64,000 nucleotides of DNA from Paraphysoderma sedebokerense (GCA_025602915.1 JAHLJZ010000003.1:620001-684000), one strand, 5' to 3'. Shown: positions 1 through 12,354, numbered from the stretch's first letter. Notes: generated by a model from the sequence alone, not told the origin. Numbers and translations are program-made.

Positions 1-675
1 ACACACTTTAACCAAAGTCAAAAAGATGCCGGATTGACATCGAAGGCAGCGGCAAAGGCGAGTTAAGCAATTGTATGCCCACGACCCCACGTTCTGTAGT
101 TAGAGCCATCGGCCTTTAATGGTTCGATTGCCAAATGGGTTGATAAGCTATTTCTTGTGGATAATTGAATCCATCGGCGTTGGGTTTCCCAAGTCTTCCT
201 TTTAGGAGTCTCCATACGATAGCAGTGTTGTCTTCTTCAACAATTCCGAGTTGTACTTTGCACAAGTAGAGGATTATAATTTTTATCCTGGAATAAATAA
301 TGTGCGCAATTTGTGACTATTTTGATTCAAGTGCGATTCACGAACGACTGATTCCACGGAAAGTCAAAGTTCGTTGTCAAAGCAAGCGAAATACGAGCCA
401 TTGTGTATTTTCATTCCACAACTAACATAAGCGACACTATTTATTCATTCATCGTATCTGGTAACCACGGCATTCATTCATACAGCATTCCCATAGTCTA
501 CATCTCATACATACTCACCGATACAGACAGATACTTTCATTTATTTTGATTTCGACGACCACCGAACGAAGCAGTATCCTCTACCATTGTCGTTCAAAGA
601 GTTCTTTATGAAGATATATCTCTCACCAACCAATATACTCCACAGTCAGAAGCAACAATACAAACAAAATAAGAG
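1..675. other. Upstream region of SYS1, no gene recognised
   Basis: No convincing coding frame is seen. The last 250 bases hold short repeats of CATTCATT and a pyrimidine-rich stretch, fitting the promoter and leader of the SYS1 gene that starts at 676. Confidence 0.4.
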
Positions 676-1386
676 ATGCCGCCAATATCATCGTCTTCTT
701 TTAGAGTTACCGTTTGGGACCCGCTACTCATCACATCCCAAATAATATGTTTACAATCATCATATTACCTCACCTCTAGTATCATAATATCCATATTCAC
801 ATTCCTAATGGGCCAATCAATAACACTTAATCATGTGCTGGGGTATACCTACTTGAACGGTGGAAATGCGTTAGGATGGGTTCTGGGTTTGTGTGTGCTG
901 ATAAATGCTGCTGTTTGGTGTGTATTCCGTTTTGCGGTCAACCGTTAGATGCGGCATCACAATAGTTTCTTTAATTAATTCAATTTCGACAGTACATTTT
1001 CTATTCTCAATATCGTCCAGAGGGCCAAGCACGTTCTCGATTTCACCACCACCCTTCATTTCCTTCATCTCGTTATCACAACTATCTATTCTCGACATTT
1101 CCCAACTTCAATTTTATGGTGGATATGTCACATCATTTCACTAATAATGATGGCAATAGGAGGTGAATGGTTATGTATAAGACGAGAAATGCAACCCATA
1201 GCGTTAGCCAATGCAGAGTCTAACGGAGGCAGAAGTACCAGGGGGTCGGGCGGGACGATAAACAACCAAAAGAGAATAAATAAGAAGAGGCCAAGCGATG
1301 TGTTACCAATGAATCCACTTTGGAGGGAGAATGCTACTCTGGGACAAGGAGAAAGTAGCAATAGTCGATTGTTGGGCGGAAGGTGA
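676..1386 (+). CDS. SYS1: Sys1-like Golgi membrane protein
   Basis: Sys1 is a small multi-pass protein of the trans-Golgi that recruits the Arl3/ARFRP1 GTPase and so supports vesicle traffic. The model has two exons, 676..917 and 993..1386, joined across a 75-nt intron and giving 211 residues. The N-terminus carries the family start VWDPLLI with QIICLQSSYYLT. After the intron the frame reads QRAKHVLDF, TLHFLHLV, FPTSILWW and GEWLCIRREM, matching the four-helix Sys1 core and its GEYLCMRTE signature. An Asn/Gly/Arg-rich tail of about 60 residues extends past the animal length. The single-frame stretch from 676 stops at 948 only because it reads into the intron. Confidence 0.9.
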
Positions 1387-3077
1387 CAATAGTTTGCTGT
1401 ACAAAAGCAAGAGAGTTCAAGTCCGGATAGCGGACAATGTTGGTTTCTCGATGCTTGCAATAGAACAAATTATTAAGAACCCTTGCTTAAAGTTCCGTTT
1501 ACCTTGTAGAAAACATGATCCTTTCCTCAATTGTCAACATCTTAGACGATGATTTCGGGCGGCCATTAGAGGAAAAAATTAGCAAGAATGAAGTGAAATC
1601 TACGAGCAACCAAACCCCAACCCTCGAATAACCATGGAAATCCCTGGCAACTAAAATTCCCCGCATCCATCGGCATCCTTCCCTCTTAGGCATCAATTCT
1701 CAATCCAGCATCAAGAAGCAAGGAATCACGCATCGTGAAACCTTTCACGGAACCCTGAAGATCCCGTTTTCAATCAGCAAGTCTCGAATGTCAGTCTAAA
1801 AGAGCTTATTCGCAAGAATAAGAAGATGTACCGAATCATTACCACAGCCCCCAACCCAAAACCCACGCTTTCAAATCCTGTGAGCTAAATCCCTGAGGCA
1901 TTTTTTTGAAGTGTTTTACCATTTACCCACAAAAAATTGGAGAAGCCCCGTAAAAAAAGATGGTAAATGAATTCACTGATTTGGAATTACAATGCACACC
2001 CGAATCAATACGGTAAAAAGACGCTTTCTCACATCTACGATTATCTTACTTGTTTTCTCCTCCTAAAGATAATGAAAGTAAAATAAAAGGGCGGCTACGA
2101 TGATTGCTATGAGCAAACAAAACTCAAAGCGGTTACTTCAACTTCTACCGACAATCGGAAACCCAATGCTCTATTCTCCCTCAATTCAATCTCTCCACTT
2201 TTAGATTTTGAGCTCGTGCATCTGAAAGACGCATACCAATGATCGCAAGAAACAGAAGATCAAATCCCATTCGTAGGGGCCACACCGGACAGATTACGAA
2301 CGATCAGAAGCAAAATTCTGACCCTTGTTGATCATTGGGAGTTATAAACCGTCATTAAAGGATCGTCGAAATATCGAGAGAAGAGAACTTGACAGAGCAG
2401 GGTTCCTGATTGCAACAGAAGGGGGTAATGGCAAAACAATAATAATTGTTTCATACCCTAAACCGAGAGTTGAGCCGTTCCGTGACGTTGTTGAGAAAGA
2501 GTTTGTCTTTAAGAACTGTATTGATTGGGAATATGCGCATCAACCAAAACAATGAAAAGCGGAGGAGAAAAACAGAAGGGGAGGGAAACATCTAGGTTAG
2601 GTTAGTGAAGACACTATTCAACCATTGAAAATCGTAACTCTGCATATCCGCAGTGTTACGATCCAACAATTGAGGTCTCACATAGGTCTTCTGTTGGGAC
2701 AGAAGACAGGGGGAAAAGCAGTCACAGAGAGTAACAAAAGGAGGGTGTTTGGGTGGAAGTGGCAGGAAGGCGGTGGGATCTGAATATTGCGATAGAAAAG
2801 ATTAGGAGGGCTTTAGTTTTCCACAAAGGAAAATGGGTCTGTTGTTATGCTCGATGTGATGAGAGGAGGGAAGAGCGGAATCGAGTGAATTTTATGGCCT
2901 GGCGAAAAGAGGGAACGCGTTATAGCTATTTCTGCCCCTTGACCGGGACAACTTTAATTTTTATATCTATTATAAATGCATGTTCTGTCTATGTATTTAC
3001 AGTTTTAAAACCCTGATTAATTCCCAGCCTGCTTTCCCGCGTCATCTAGTATGAAGCCAATTGTGTCGGCTTCTTGC
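1387..3077. other. Intergenic stretch, no supported gene
   Basis: Two open frames (2325..2555 and 2753..3016, both plus) are the longest here. Neither shows a domain, a clear splice partner or a recognisable family, so I do not call them. A perfect hairpin lies at 2686..2707. The 3' end of the SYS1 transcript and the 3' end of the minus-strand RING gene meet in this region. Confidence 0.4.
2686..2707. repeat. Perfect 9-bp inverted repeat with 4-base loop
   Basis: GTCTTCTGT is followed by TGGG and then by its exact complement ACAGAAGAC. It could fold as a short hairpin. There is no T-run after it and no gene ends at it, so its role is unknown. Confidence 0.6.
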
Positions 3078-5669
3078 CTACAAAATCTCTTCGACCAACA
3101 ACTTGGGCCACTCGGACACCTTCAAATGTCCAAACTGTTCATACAAATCATTCACCGATAAATTCTTTTTCTCATTATATAAGCTATCTTCATCTGCTTC
3201 TTCACTATTCCGATGCCGAGGTGACTCGAGGGCCGAATGTTGTAACTTTGACATTTTGATGGATAACGCAAGTGAAAAGAAACACATCTGAATTGTAAGG
3301 ATGCGGAAACGTCAGATTAGAGATTAGATACAGTCGACGAAGGAACGTCGAAGTATGAAAGTCAAACCTGTTTTAGTTGCTCCAGTTCCTGCACTGATCC
3401 AACCTTGTCTTCGTACAACTTTAATTGCGTTTCCAATTCGCCTGCTTTTCTTGACATCGCTTCTTGCTGAACTTTGCTCTGTAACAGCTGTTCATGCAAA
3501 GTCTTGAGAAAAAAAGATGGCACGCCCATCAGATAATTTTAGGCACGAGGAACATAAGAAAGACAACAGAAAGCAAGAACGTACTCTTTCTAAAGCTTGA
3601 ATCCTCGATTCAGCAACAGCTAACTTTTGATTCAACTGTTCAACATTCGCCACGGGTATCTTCGAATCCTGTTCCAGCAGAGACTGTTAAGACTACGCCT
3701 ACACTAGCCACACTGTATGTAGCAAAATAAATATCCTTACTTTATCTTTGGATGTAATACTATTGATGAATGAATCTAAAATTCGTCATTAATACACGAA
3801 GTTAATAACAAGCAATGCACCAGATGAATTCAATTTGTACGAACCATTAGCATCAAAGAAGAAATTAGAGTCGGGAATAACTTGTTTCGGAATGCTTCCT
3901 GTACTTAAAGGCCAATATTGACCGGGCGAATAATAAGATAACAATAACGTTGGGCCTTGTCGGAAGCCTTCCATCAATTTTCCATTTCTGATAGAAATTC
4001 AAACATAAATAAGCAAGTTGTTAGTCGATCCTGTGCTCTTTGATTATAATTCAGCTGTACCAAGAAACGGACGGATGTAACCCGCCATAAGCAGGCTCGA
4101 ATAGAAGAAGGACTATTACCGATGGAAGTACGACACTTCAAATTCGCATTTTCCTTCTTTCAGCTGTACTTGACCTTCGACCTCTTTGGCATAATGCTTT
4201 CCGTCGTTATCAATCACAATCTCGTTATTAATGTATAGTTTACTACCATCATTGGAGTTCAAGTAGAAATGGTATAAACCATCCTGTGGTATTTGAATGA
4301 AACCACGAAAACGGACGGCAAAGTTACCGGTATCTATAAGCAAAGGGAGGTTACATAAATGATTAGAAAAGCTCGAGAACTTGAATCAACGGAAAAGGAA
4401 ATTACCCAAAACTGATTGGCAGACTCCAGTCTGATCCAGCAAATTCTTCTCGGTATTTTCATCTATGCTTAATCTATAAAGTATTCCGGAACTCTACAGT
4501 GTCAATGCAAAATGTATTAATTGCATTAACAGTCAATACCGAATACCACATCCTTGTTCGCAGGGGACAAAGTAAACGAAGTGACATCATACATTCGGTG
4601 TTAACTCAGTGAAGCGCGGGATCTCATCGAAATCTCCTTGATAATATTCATAAAAAAATCCAAGCTGATAGCTCGGTTCCTTTGAAGCATTGAATTTTGA
4701 ATCCGACGATGATTGGGACGTCCGGCCCGGGAGTGAATTAGATCGAGCCGGAGAGGAATGGGCCTTCTGTTTCTCCAGTTTGCGGGAGCTGGTTGAAGAG
4801 TTGGAATATTCGGGGAGTTGAAATCGAACCTGTTCGATTGTGGACAAAGGGGTTGGTTAAGATTGCACATCAAGGAATGGTGCCGTCATTACAAATTACC
4901 TCTTTTTTGCATTTCTGATCGCAACTGCGAGCGTGCATATCTTTTTCTCTCCTATTAGCCCAAGAACATCAGCACAAGCGTCATGTTAGCTTGCTGTAGT
5001 TTGCTCTTCATTGTACGCTCAAGCATCTAGCTCTACCGAGACTTTCACGAAGCTACGACGGCCATTATTGAACTGACCTGACATAAGATTCACCACATCC
5101 CTCCTTCTCGCAGGTTATCACTTTAAATTCACAATCATTCTCGTAGTGCTTTTCGAACAAATGCCGTTGCATCGGTATTCCGCACGAATTACATTTCACG
5201 ATCAACTCGTTCAGTTGGGCCGCTATCAATCGGGCAATGGGTTTATGCGGCTTGCTAAATGAATGAGGAGTTTTGTCTAACGTTTAAGAGTGAAAAAAAA
5301 GTCGATTATGAAAACAGGGGTTGAATCATTTAAGTATCAAATCATTATTAGCCAAATATGAACATATATTCGCGACGGTCAACACTATTTTTTTAATTCA
5401 ATGGCCGAAGGACGGAGAGAATATTTACCTAAAGGACATACAACCATATATTCTTCCGCAGATACGTCTCCATCAGAGTCCTTCTGGTTCTCAATCCAAG
5501 AAGTGAGGCAAGTTCTACAGAAATAATGTTCACATTCGAGCTCGATTGGGTCGTACAAAGGTTCGGAGCAAATGCCACAAAGAAGGTTGGGATTGACAGA
5601 TGTGGCATAGGTAAATAGATTAGAGAGTGGATAATCGTTTCTTGTTGATACGGGTTTCGTCGAAAGCAT
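3078..5669 (-). CDS. RING finger / TRAF-type zinc finger / PA14-domain / coiled-coil protein
   Basis: The model has 11 exons and about 550 residues: 5669-5429, 5276-5078, 4951-4900, 4829-4593, 4493-4406, 4333-4120, 3987-3845, 3775-3741, 3683-3585, 3502-3368 and 3287-3078. All junction phases agree. Residues 30-80 form a C3HC4 RING (CGIC, then ECEHYFCRTCL, then CPLDK). Next come TRAF-type fingers (VKCNSCGIPM, then HYENDCEF, CEKEGCGESY, then HARSCDQKC) and a serine-rich linker. A PA14-like beta module follows (FRGFIQIPQDGLYHFYLNSN, DGSKLYINN), then a coiled coil. RING plus TRAF fingers suggests a ubiquitin E3 ligase. PA14 is a glycan-binding fold usually found outside the cell, so finding it here in a protein with no signal peptide is odd. 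The substrate is unknown. Confidence 0.8.
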
Positions 5670-6101
5670 GTTTTACGGTATATAGCTGGAAGGAAGAATG
5701 AAAAGCGAAGGACGGACTGAGCCAAAAAGCTGAATCCCGAAACATTGGAGACGTGCGGCCATGATTTTCAATCTGTATTTTGTTATCTTTGTGATGCCCG
5801 ACGATGACGACATGGCGATTTCACCATAAATGATTGTGGGCAGTACATTCAGCATTGAATTTTTACTAAACAGATTGAGACGAAATATCAATCAGGACTT
5901 CCGATTTAATTAATGGGATGTTATACAATCTCTAGTGCAATAACTTCGTGTCCTGTCTGTCTACACCCGCTTTTTGAACTTACGCCTATCGACTTAGCAA
6001 TTTGTACCGAAACTACATTAAATTGCCCCTCTTTTTCAACCGCATTTCCTCTGATTGAGGATCATAAAATAATATATGTATAACGGCCACACCGGCACAG
6101 C
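5670..6101. other. Intergenic, 5' side of the RING gene
   Basis: No coding frame is supported. Minus-strand frames here run upstream of the ATG at 5669 but show no family match. The region probably holds the promoter of the minus-strand RING gene and the 5' flank of the tRNA. Confidence 0.35.
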
Positions 6102-6174
6102 GGGACATTAGTTTAGTCGGTAGAACGTCAGTCTCATAATCTGAAGGTCGTGAGTTCGAGTCTCACATGTCCCA
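6102..6174 (+). tRNA. tRNA-Met (anticodon CAT), elongator type, no intron
   Basis: The acceptor arm GGGACAT pairs fully with ATGTCCC, followed by discriminator A. The anticodon loop is CTCATAA and the T arm is GTGAGTTCGAGTCTCAC. The core AGTCTCATAATCTGAAGG is typical of eukaryotic elongator tRNA-Met. The A box (TAGTTTAGTCGG) and B box (GTTCGAGTC) for Pol III are internal. Confidence 0.93.
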
Positions 6175-6405
6175 TATCACTGAGAGCTGTGGAGGCATCA
6201 GTAAGATCTTGTGGAGCTTGATGAAAGATTGCTTCCATCATTTTCGCTGCAATTTTTTTTAACAAGTCAGAATTCAGTATTATTGCAGATCAATTATCCT
6301 GTCGAACTTCATCGAAGGCTTACGCATCGGTCGGTTCTCACAATGGAATTTTGAGCTACAGTTTGAGGGTCAGAATATTTCTATTTCAGATTCGTACCCC
6401 TCAAT

Positions 6406-8597
6406 TCAGGTTCCAACGACCGAGCTTTTCCACTCTTTGATTCTCTCTTTCCACACAACTCCGAATTCAACTACCCTAACGGCGACCTCAAACCTCAACC
6501 ATTCCCAATACCTATACCAAAGAGATCCCTCTACTACTCCTGCTTCTTCTTTTTCCTTCTCAAAATTGGCATTATCGTCGCCTTCGATCGCGCAAACCCA
6601 TAGCACATAGCTGCCCATTTTCATTACACTCAACCATTCTCCGGCATTCAAGTCTCTTTCAATGCTTCGCAATAAGTCATTCGTTTTGAATAGCAAGAGT
6701 AATGTTCGCGGAACCTGCGAAAGAACTTGAGTTATCTGCAGGAAGAACGTTGAGGCAGAACTTGTGATCGAATCGAGTTCGGATTGAGAACGAGAGGTAC
6801 GGATATCGCTAGTGATCGTGTCCCAATCTCGGCCTTCGTGAAGAGTTCAATAATAGTTAGATCGCCACGTTAGCAAGAGATTAGTAGCTACGAGAAAGAA
6901 CTATTTAAATATGCATATAATGCAAAGCTAGTACTCTACCTGTGAGCATGCATGAAAACAACTGATACATATCAACATTCGCCACTTGTTTACTGAAATA
7001 TCGGATCTCCTTCTCGTTACTCCTAATTAAGCTTCTCCATAACTTGGCATAACCCAATCGAAATTGATCATCGATAGTCCTATACAACCCATGATCTAAC
7101 AATACGATCATGAAATTTTTCCTCGGAATAATCAAATCATGAATGAATGCTAACGGATGGAGGATATAATATCCAAACGACGGGGCCGGAAGAGGCTGTA
7201 TCAGAAGGTTTCCCGGATGTGGATCGGCATGAACAAACCCGTGGAGGAAAATCATGGAACTAAAAATTGACGTCAACTCTGAAGAAACTTGTGCCGGATT
7301 TATATGATGCCGGCGGTAGTATTCAAGATCGTCAATTCGGCCACCTTTAGCAACTGTAACAACAGAAAAAGAGTATTAAATCCAACTACAATGTAAAACA
7401 TTTACGTCAGACAACACTTACATTCCATGCACAGAACTCTTTTGTAGGCCCACATCACTTCTGGTATCTTCAAATTCAGATGATGTCTTCCACTAGATTT
7501 ATCAAAGTTCATTTGAACTCTCCCGGCGTTACCACTCTCGTGTTCAAAATCCAATTCTTTCGGTAGGTTGTCTTTCATTTCATCTGCTAACCAACCAAAC
7601 TCGAATTCGGGAAACAGAAACCGGATAAGATTGACGAGACCTGAACAAGTAGCAATATCGATCGTAGCAAATATTTGAAGATGAGGGTGTTGAATTTTAA
7701 CTGCGACTTCTTGCCCATTGTGTAGGGTCGCTTGGTGCACTGAAGTCCCATGTTAGATGATGCTTACTACTTTCTATGACGAACAATGAATTAGAACAAA
7801 CCCTGAGCTAAGGAAGCGACTAGGTAGAATTCAAGAGCGGATTAGCATTTCATCTTCTGCAGTGTAGAAGTAACAGCCACGCCTTACCTCCAATTGGAAT
7901 GGGATTGAAATAAATAAACAAATCGTCGATAGATTTTCCGAGATCGTTTTGAAACAATTTTTCGAGATCTTCCGTTGCTGTTGGATCGCACTGAAAACTT
8001 CGCGTTAGGAGTCTTGCGAATGAGCTAAGTGGGGGAAGAAAATCAAAATACCCGATCTTGCAACACTTTCATAGTTTCAACGTATTCTAACGGTAATAAA
8101 TAAGCTAAAGCAGCTATGTGCTGTCCCAGTTTGACGTAAACTCCTCCATTCTTCATGAAAGTACTCAGCAAACGCTTCGCGGATCGAGTATGGCATTCAC
8201 TTTTAACTTTCAAATATTCTTCTTCCGATATCGATTCTTTGTTTCTTAATGACCACTTATAGTCAACCACACACACAAATCCAGTGACGATGGAACGTAA
8301 AGACCGGATAAAAGCGTCAACGTAAAAATTGTGCGTTGGTGGCGAATTGTAGAGGTATGTGATGGTGGAGAGGGAAGTAATAGTTGCGATTGATTTCCAT
8401 GGAAATTTTGGTTGAAACCTTGGTCTCAATGATAAACGGGAAGTAATTGAAAGGGAGCGTTCAAAATTCGGATTGATACGATGTGGAGTTTGTATTTTCG
8501 CCGGCCCCCGAACGGCGAGAGTTGCAAATCGTCGGACATCTCGACAAGAAACAACGGAAATTCTGCCAACAAACTTTGTTGTGTGTACGGACATCAT
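6406..8597 (-). CDS. Mitochondrial ABC1/ADCK-family protein (Mcp2/ADCK1-like)
   Basis: This is a member of the UbiB/ABC1K atypical kinase family. The Mcp2/ADCK1 branch sits in the mitochondrial inner membrane and affects lipid and coenzyme Q distribution. The gene has several exons. Residues 1-60 are Arg/Ser-rich with few acids, as in a mitochondrial presequence. The family KxGQ motif is VYVKLGQH. The alanine-rich loop PIGVASLAQVHQA is built across three exons, with VASLAQ coming from an 18-nt microexon at 7802..7819. Next come VAVKIQHP, the catalytic VHADPHPGNLLI and the metal-binding LLDHGLYR. The C-terminal LFKTNDLLRSIE also fits ADCK1. The start is shared-promoter style with the gene at 8730 (132 bp apart). 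Confidence 0.9.
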
Positions 8598-8729
8598 TCT
8601 AAGACCGGTGATATCGCTGTTGCAATAAATGAAATAAGAGGTGAGCTCAATTTCACTGTTCTCAGCTCATTCCATTCAGCTTACTCATCTCGATCGAATC
8701 GTTTCAGTCCAGCGCAATCCGAGGAAATT
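8598..8729. promoter_or_regulatory. Bidirectional promoter between ABC1K and DDRGK1-like genes
   Basis: Only 132 bases separate the divergent start codons at 8597 (minus) and 8730 (plus), so both transcripts must start in or overlap this interval. No TATA box is evident. Confidence 0.6.
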
Positions 8730-10196
8730 ATGACGAATCCATCACTATCTTCGTTATCCACAATAGACTTTCTTATTCTTATTTCACCTTTAATCGTCAT
8801 CGCTATAATTCTACTGGCACTTGTTGTTCAGAAATATATCAATAGACGAACGTCCTCACCTTCCAACGACAACGGCGTATCTGAAGGTTAGATTCAAAAC
8901 CTACTGCGATTGCATAAAGTATTGTCTGGGATCGGTTTAACTGATTATCGTTGATATAGATACTATTAGTAGTGCGCAGGCTAGACTCAATTCAGCAAGA
9001 CAGCAACATTTAGCTCGACTCAGAAGAACAGGTGCTTCAGGTTCGGTCGAGGGTAAGCCAGCGCGGGGAGCCTTTTGTTTATTTATCTCGGTGTTATGTG
9101 TTAATACATTTGAGTCATATCTATCTGTTACTGTCTCATTCATCGTCATTAATCTGCACCAAATTGTTTATCCAGGTAATGACGAAGAAGATGACGAAGG
9201 TGAACTCGATGATGAGAATGACGAACTTGATTCCCGGCCGAAGAAGATCGGTAAAAAGAAAGCAGAAAAGTTGCGAAGGAAAGAAGAAATGAAGAGATAT
9301 AGGGAATGGCAAGTTGCTCAGCAGGAAGATCGAAGGAGGCGGGAGGAATTGATAGAAGAAGAAAACAGACGGCGCGAAGAAAGGAAAGGGAAAGAGAGGC
9401 AGAAAGAGGTGCGATTTCGTTCATTAAAGGAATTGCATATCAACTAAATATTCAATGAACTTATTGCTTGAGCATCTTTACTAACCCTGACGCTATTATT
9501 ACTCTGCAGGAAGAGCGCGAACGCAAACGCCAGTTGGAACGACAGCGCGAAGAAGAGTTACGTCGAAAGACTATTGAAAAGGAGGAAGCAAATAAAAAGA
9601 CATTCGACGAAGTCAGGGAAGAGTTAATACAACATATCAAGGTACTTTGTGTTGCGTGACAGAGCTGCATACAACATTTGCTGTCTTCTTACTTTCTATC
9701 TATCATTGGGGCAGGAAAGAAAAGTCATAACGTTCGATGAAATTTCTTCGCAGTATAATGTCCCTTCAACGGTGTGTTCATGTGGTTTATTTAATATGAA
9801 GTTTTTATACATGCTTTGATATTAGAAATTCTAAACAGTTTTTCTTAGTACGTGCATGAAACACTCCGCAATCTAGATTCACTTGACCGGATCACAGGAA
9901 TTTTAGACGAACATGGTAGGTTCTTCTAACTGCATCCGCCTCTTTTTTCTGTTAACTTTGAAGGTCATCGTTTGTTTCACCCGTATGCGTCATATTGATA
10001 TCATATCTCTGTAGGCAACCGGTACGTGTACGTCTCACCGGAGACATTGGCGGAGATCGCCGATACAATCGTTTCTAGAGGCAACGTACCCAAAGAAGAT
10101 ATTCGGAGAATTATAATGGGAAAGATTTCTGGAATTGAAGATGATCCAAACAAAGAGAATGATCCGAATTGGAAAGGAAAGGAGAAGTTGGCGTAG
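8730..10196 (+). CDS. DDRGK1: DDRGK1/UFBP1-like UFMylation factor
   Basis: In animals and plants DDRGK1 anchors the UFL1 UFM1-ligase complex to the ER and takes part in ribosome UFMylation and ER-phagy. The model has seven exons: 8730-8886, 8960-9052, 9176-9408, 9510-9641, 9714-9771, 9849-9914 and 10015-10196. It gives 306 residues, close to human DDRGK1 (314). Residues 12-35 are one hydrophobic membrane span near the N-terminus. A long Lys/Glu/Arg-rich helix follows (KKAEKLRRKEE, RERKRQLERQREEELRRK). The C-terminal winged-helix/PCI-like domain carries GILDEHGNRYVYVSPETLA, which lines up with the DDRGK signature region (GVIDDRGKFIYITPEELAA). That signature and the domain order make the call firm. 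I see no other UFM1-pathway gene in the window. Confidence 0.88.
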
Positions 10197-10766
10197 ACTG
10201 TACAGACAATTGTCTGAAGAATGAAGGCTGTATGGCGCAAGTACATCTCGTGCATGCTATGAGCGAGGATAAAACCGTAGATTATTGATCCTCTGTGTGT
10301 TCTACTGTTCTCGGTCTGTAAGTTCAGGAAAGGAACGGTAGCGATTCCCCCTAGTTGTAGCAATGAAACTGGGAAGGGACTTGCAACTTCGCGTCTGTCG
10401 TATAATGCCTGTAGAATACATTTGTTATGATTTGATCTCATAAATTTGAAGTCAAATTAATGGACATATTTCGCAGGAAGTAGGTAATCTTTGCATTGAG
10501 GGGTTGAATTTTGAAATGACCCCAGTAAAAAACCATCTTTGAAAAATGAGAGCAATTTGTAAAGATTAGGAATGAATTCTCTCCGAGCTCGAGTCTCAGT
10601 TGACAAGAACTCTTATATCAGTACTGCCCGAACACATTTTGGATTTCGTCATTTGGGCTATTTCAACTTTCGCTCAGACATCTGAACTCTTGGAGGCGCG
10701 GCTGTTGTAATTCGCTAAGTTTGACAAGTATCTATCAGTTCCACCATCTCTGCTCATTTTAAATTC
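10197..10766. other. Intergenic between DDRGK1-like gene and LST8
   Basis: No coding frame is supported. A long antisense frame (10001..10441) mostly mirrors the last DDRGK1 exon. The sequence probably holds the 3' UTR and the LST8 promoter. Confidence 0.4.
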
Positions 10767-12354
10767 ATGACACAGGGTCAGCCATCACAGTCTTCTGTCA
10801 TACTTGTCACCGCCGGTTATGATCACACTATCAGATTTTGGGAAGCGTTGAGTGGAATCTGCTCCAGGACAATTCAACATCCTGATTCGGTAAATTCTCC
10901 CGTTCATTTAGCACTTACATCGCAACATTAATTGAGTTAATACTCTTTTTCTTTCGACTCTGAAATAGCAAGTCAATAAACTTTGTATCTCACCGGACAA
11001 ACGATATTTGGCGGCCGCAGGTACAATGCTTTTTGTCACGATAATTCGCCCTTATCAATTTGCGTTTAACACATAGAGTTCACCTCATTCATATTATGTT
11101 CGGTTTTTCTTACTATATATCTGTCTCTCGTATACTTTCTGAATGTATGTTTATATTGCCGTCATTGCTCATTACGAAATAACGACAGGCCACTCTCATG
11201 TTCGTTTGTATGACATCAACAGTACCAATCCGAATCCTGTAGGTATTGAATGAATCAATCTAGACATGATAAGAAATAATTAATAGTTTAACCCCCTTTG
11301 TAGGTAGCATCATTTGACGGACATACAGGGAATGTTACGGCCGTGGCATTTCAATCTGAAATGAAGTGGTTTGCCACAGCGGGAGAGGACAAGACCATTA
11401 AAATTTGGGATATAAGGTTATTGAAGACCTTTTGTATTCTCTCGGGTTGCCGTCTATTGCGAGGAGTTTGGGAATTAATACTGCTCTCAATTTTATTTTT
11501 CCGTCCGTTTCAATAGGTCTCCGACTCCAACTCGTGATTATGATCATAAATCTCCGGTAAACGACTTTGTTATTCACCCAAATCAAGCAGAACTAGTCTC
11601 TTGCGATCAGAATGGAAGTATAAAAATATGGGATTTGGCAGAAAACACATGCACTCATGAACTTGTACCGGAAGAAGATGTTGCAATGAGATCAGTTGCT
11701 GTAGCTATGAATGCGTCTATGTTAGTTGCGTCGAATAATAAGGTTTGTAATATTTCCATTCAGAAGAGCTGCTTTAGGACTTAATCTATACGAATGTTTG
11801 ATCACCTTGACTAACCGCTTCGTCGCTATAGGGAAATGTGTATATATGGAAGTGGTCTGGAGCTGAGCTGCAACCTATTCGACAGCTACATGCACACAAG
11901 AAGTATATCCTGAAGTGTTTAATCAGTCCGGACTCCAAGTATGTACTCAATATATAATGTTGTCACTTTCTTTTGTCGTCATCTGACCCAAATTCATGTT
12001 TACGTTGTTTGATCGGTTACAGAAAATTAGCGACATGTTCAGCAGATGCCACGGTCAAAATATGGAATGCTGCTGATTTCTCCTTTGATCTCGACAAAAC
12101 ATTAATGGGACATCAAAGATGGGTTTGGGACTGTGCATTTTCCGCCGACAGTGCATATTTAGTTACCGGTATGTTTCTGCCTTGTCCATTCGCATTTTGA
12201 AAAGTTACTTTCGATTTTGCTCATCTATTTAATTATTGTAGCGTCTTCTGATCATTCTGCCCGTTTATGGGATTTATCCACGGGTGACGCCATTAGACAA
12301 TATAGTGGTCATCATAAAGCTTGTGTTTGTGTATCGTTGAATGATTATGCGTAG
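10767..12354 (+). CDS. LST8: LST8, WD40 subunit of TOR complexes
   Basis: Lst8 binds the kinase domain of TOR and is a shared subunit of TORC1 and TORC2. The model has eight exons: 10767-10889, 10969-11020, 11189-11238, 11304-11416, 11517-11742, 11832-11938, 12023-12168 and 12242-12354. It gives 309 residues, within the usual 300-330. The N-terminus reads [20 protein letters not shown] with [14 protein letters not shown], as in mLST8. WD repeats follow ([62 protein letters not shown]), and it ends [14 protein letters not shown]. It converges with the TFIIIC gene, whose stop lies 277 bases away. Confidence 0.95.

Noticed and set aside
1395-1430. tRNA-like B box (GTTCAAGTCC) after SYS1
   Set aside because: The surrounding bases do not form acceptor, D or anticodon arms.
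2325-3016. Open frames 2325..2555 and 2753..3016
   Set aside because: Short, no family features and no convincing splice partners.
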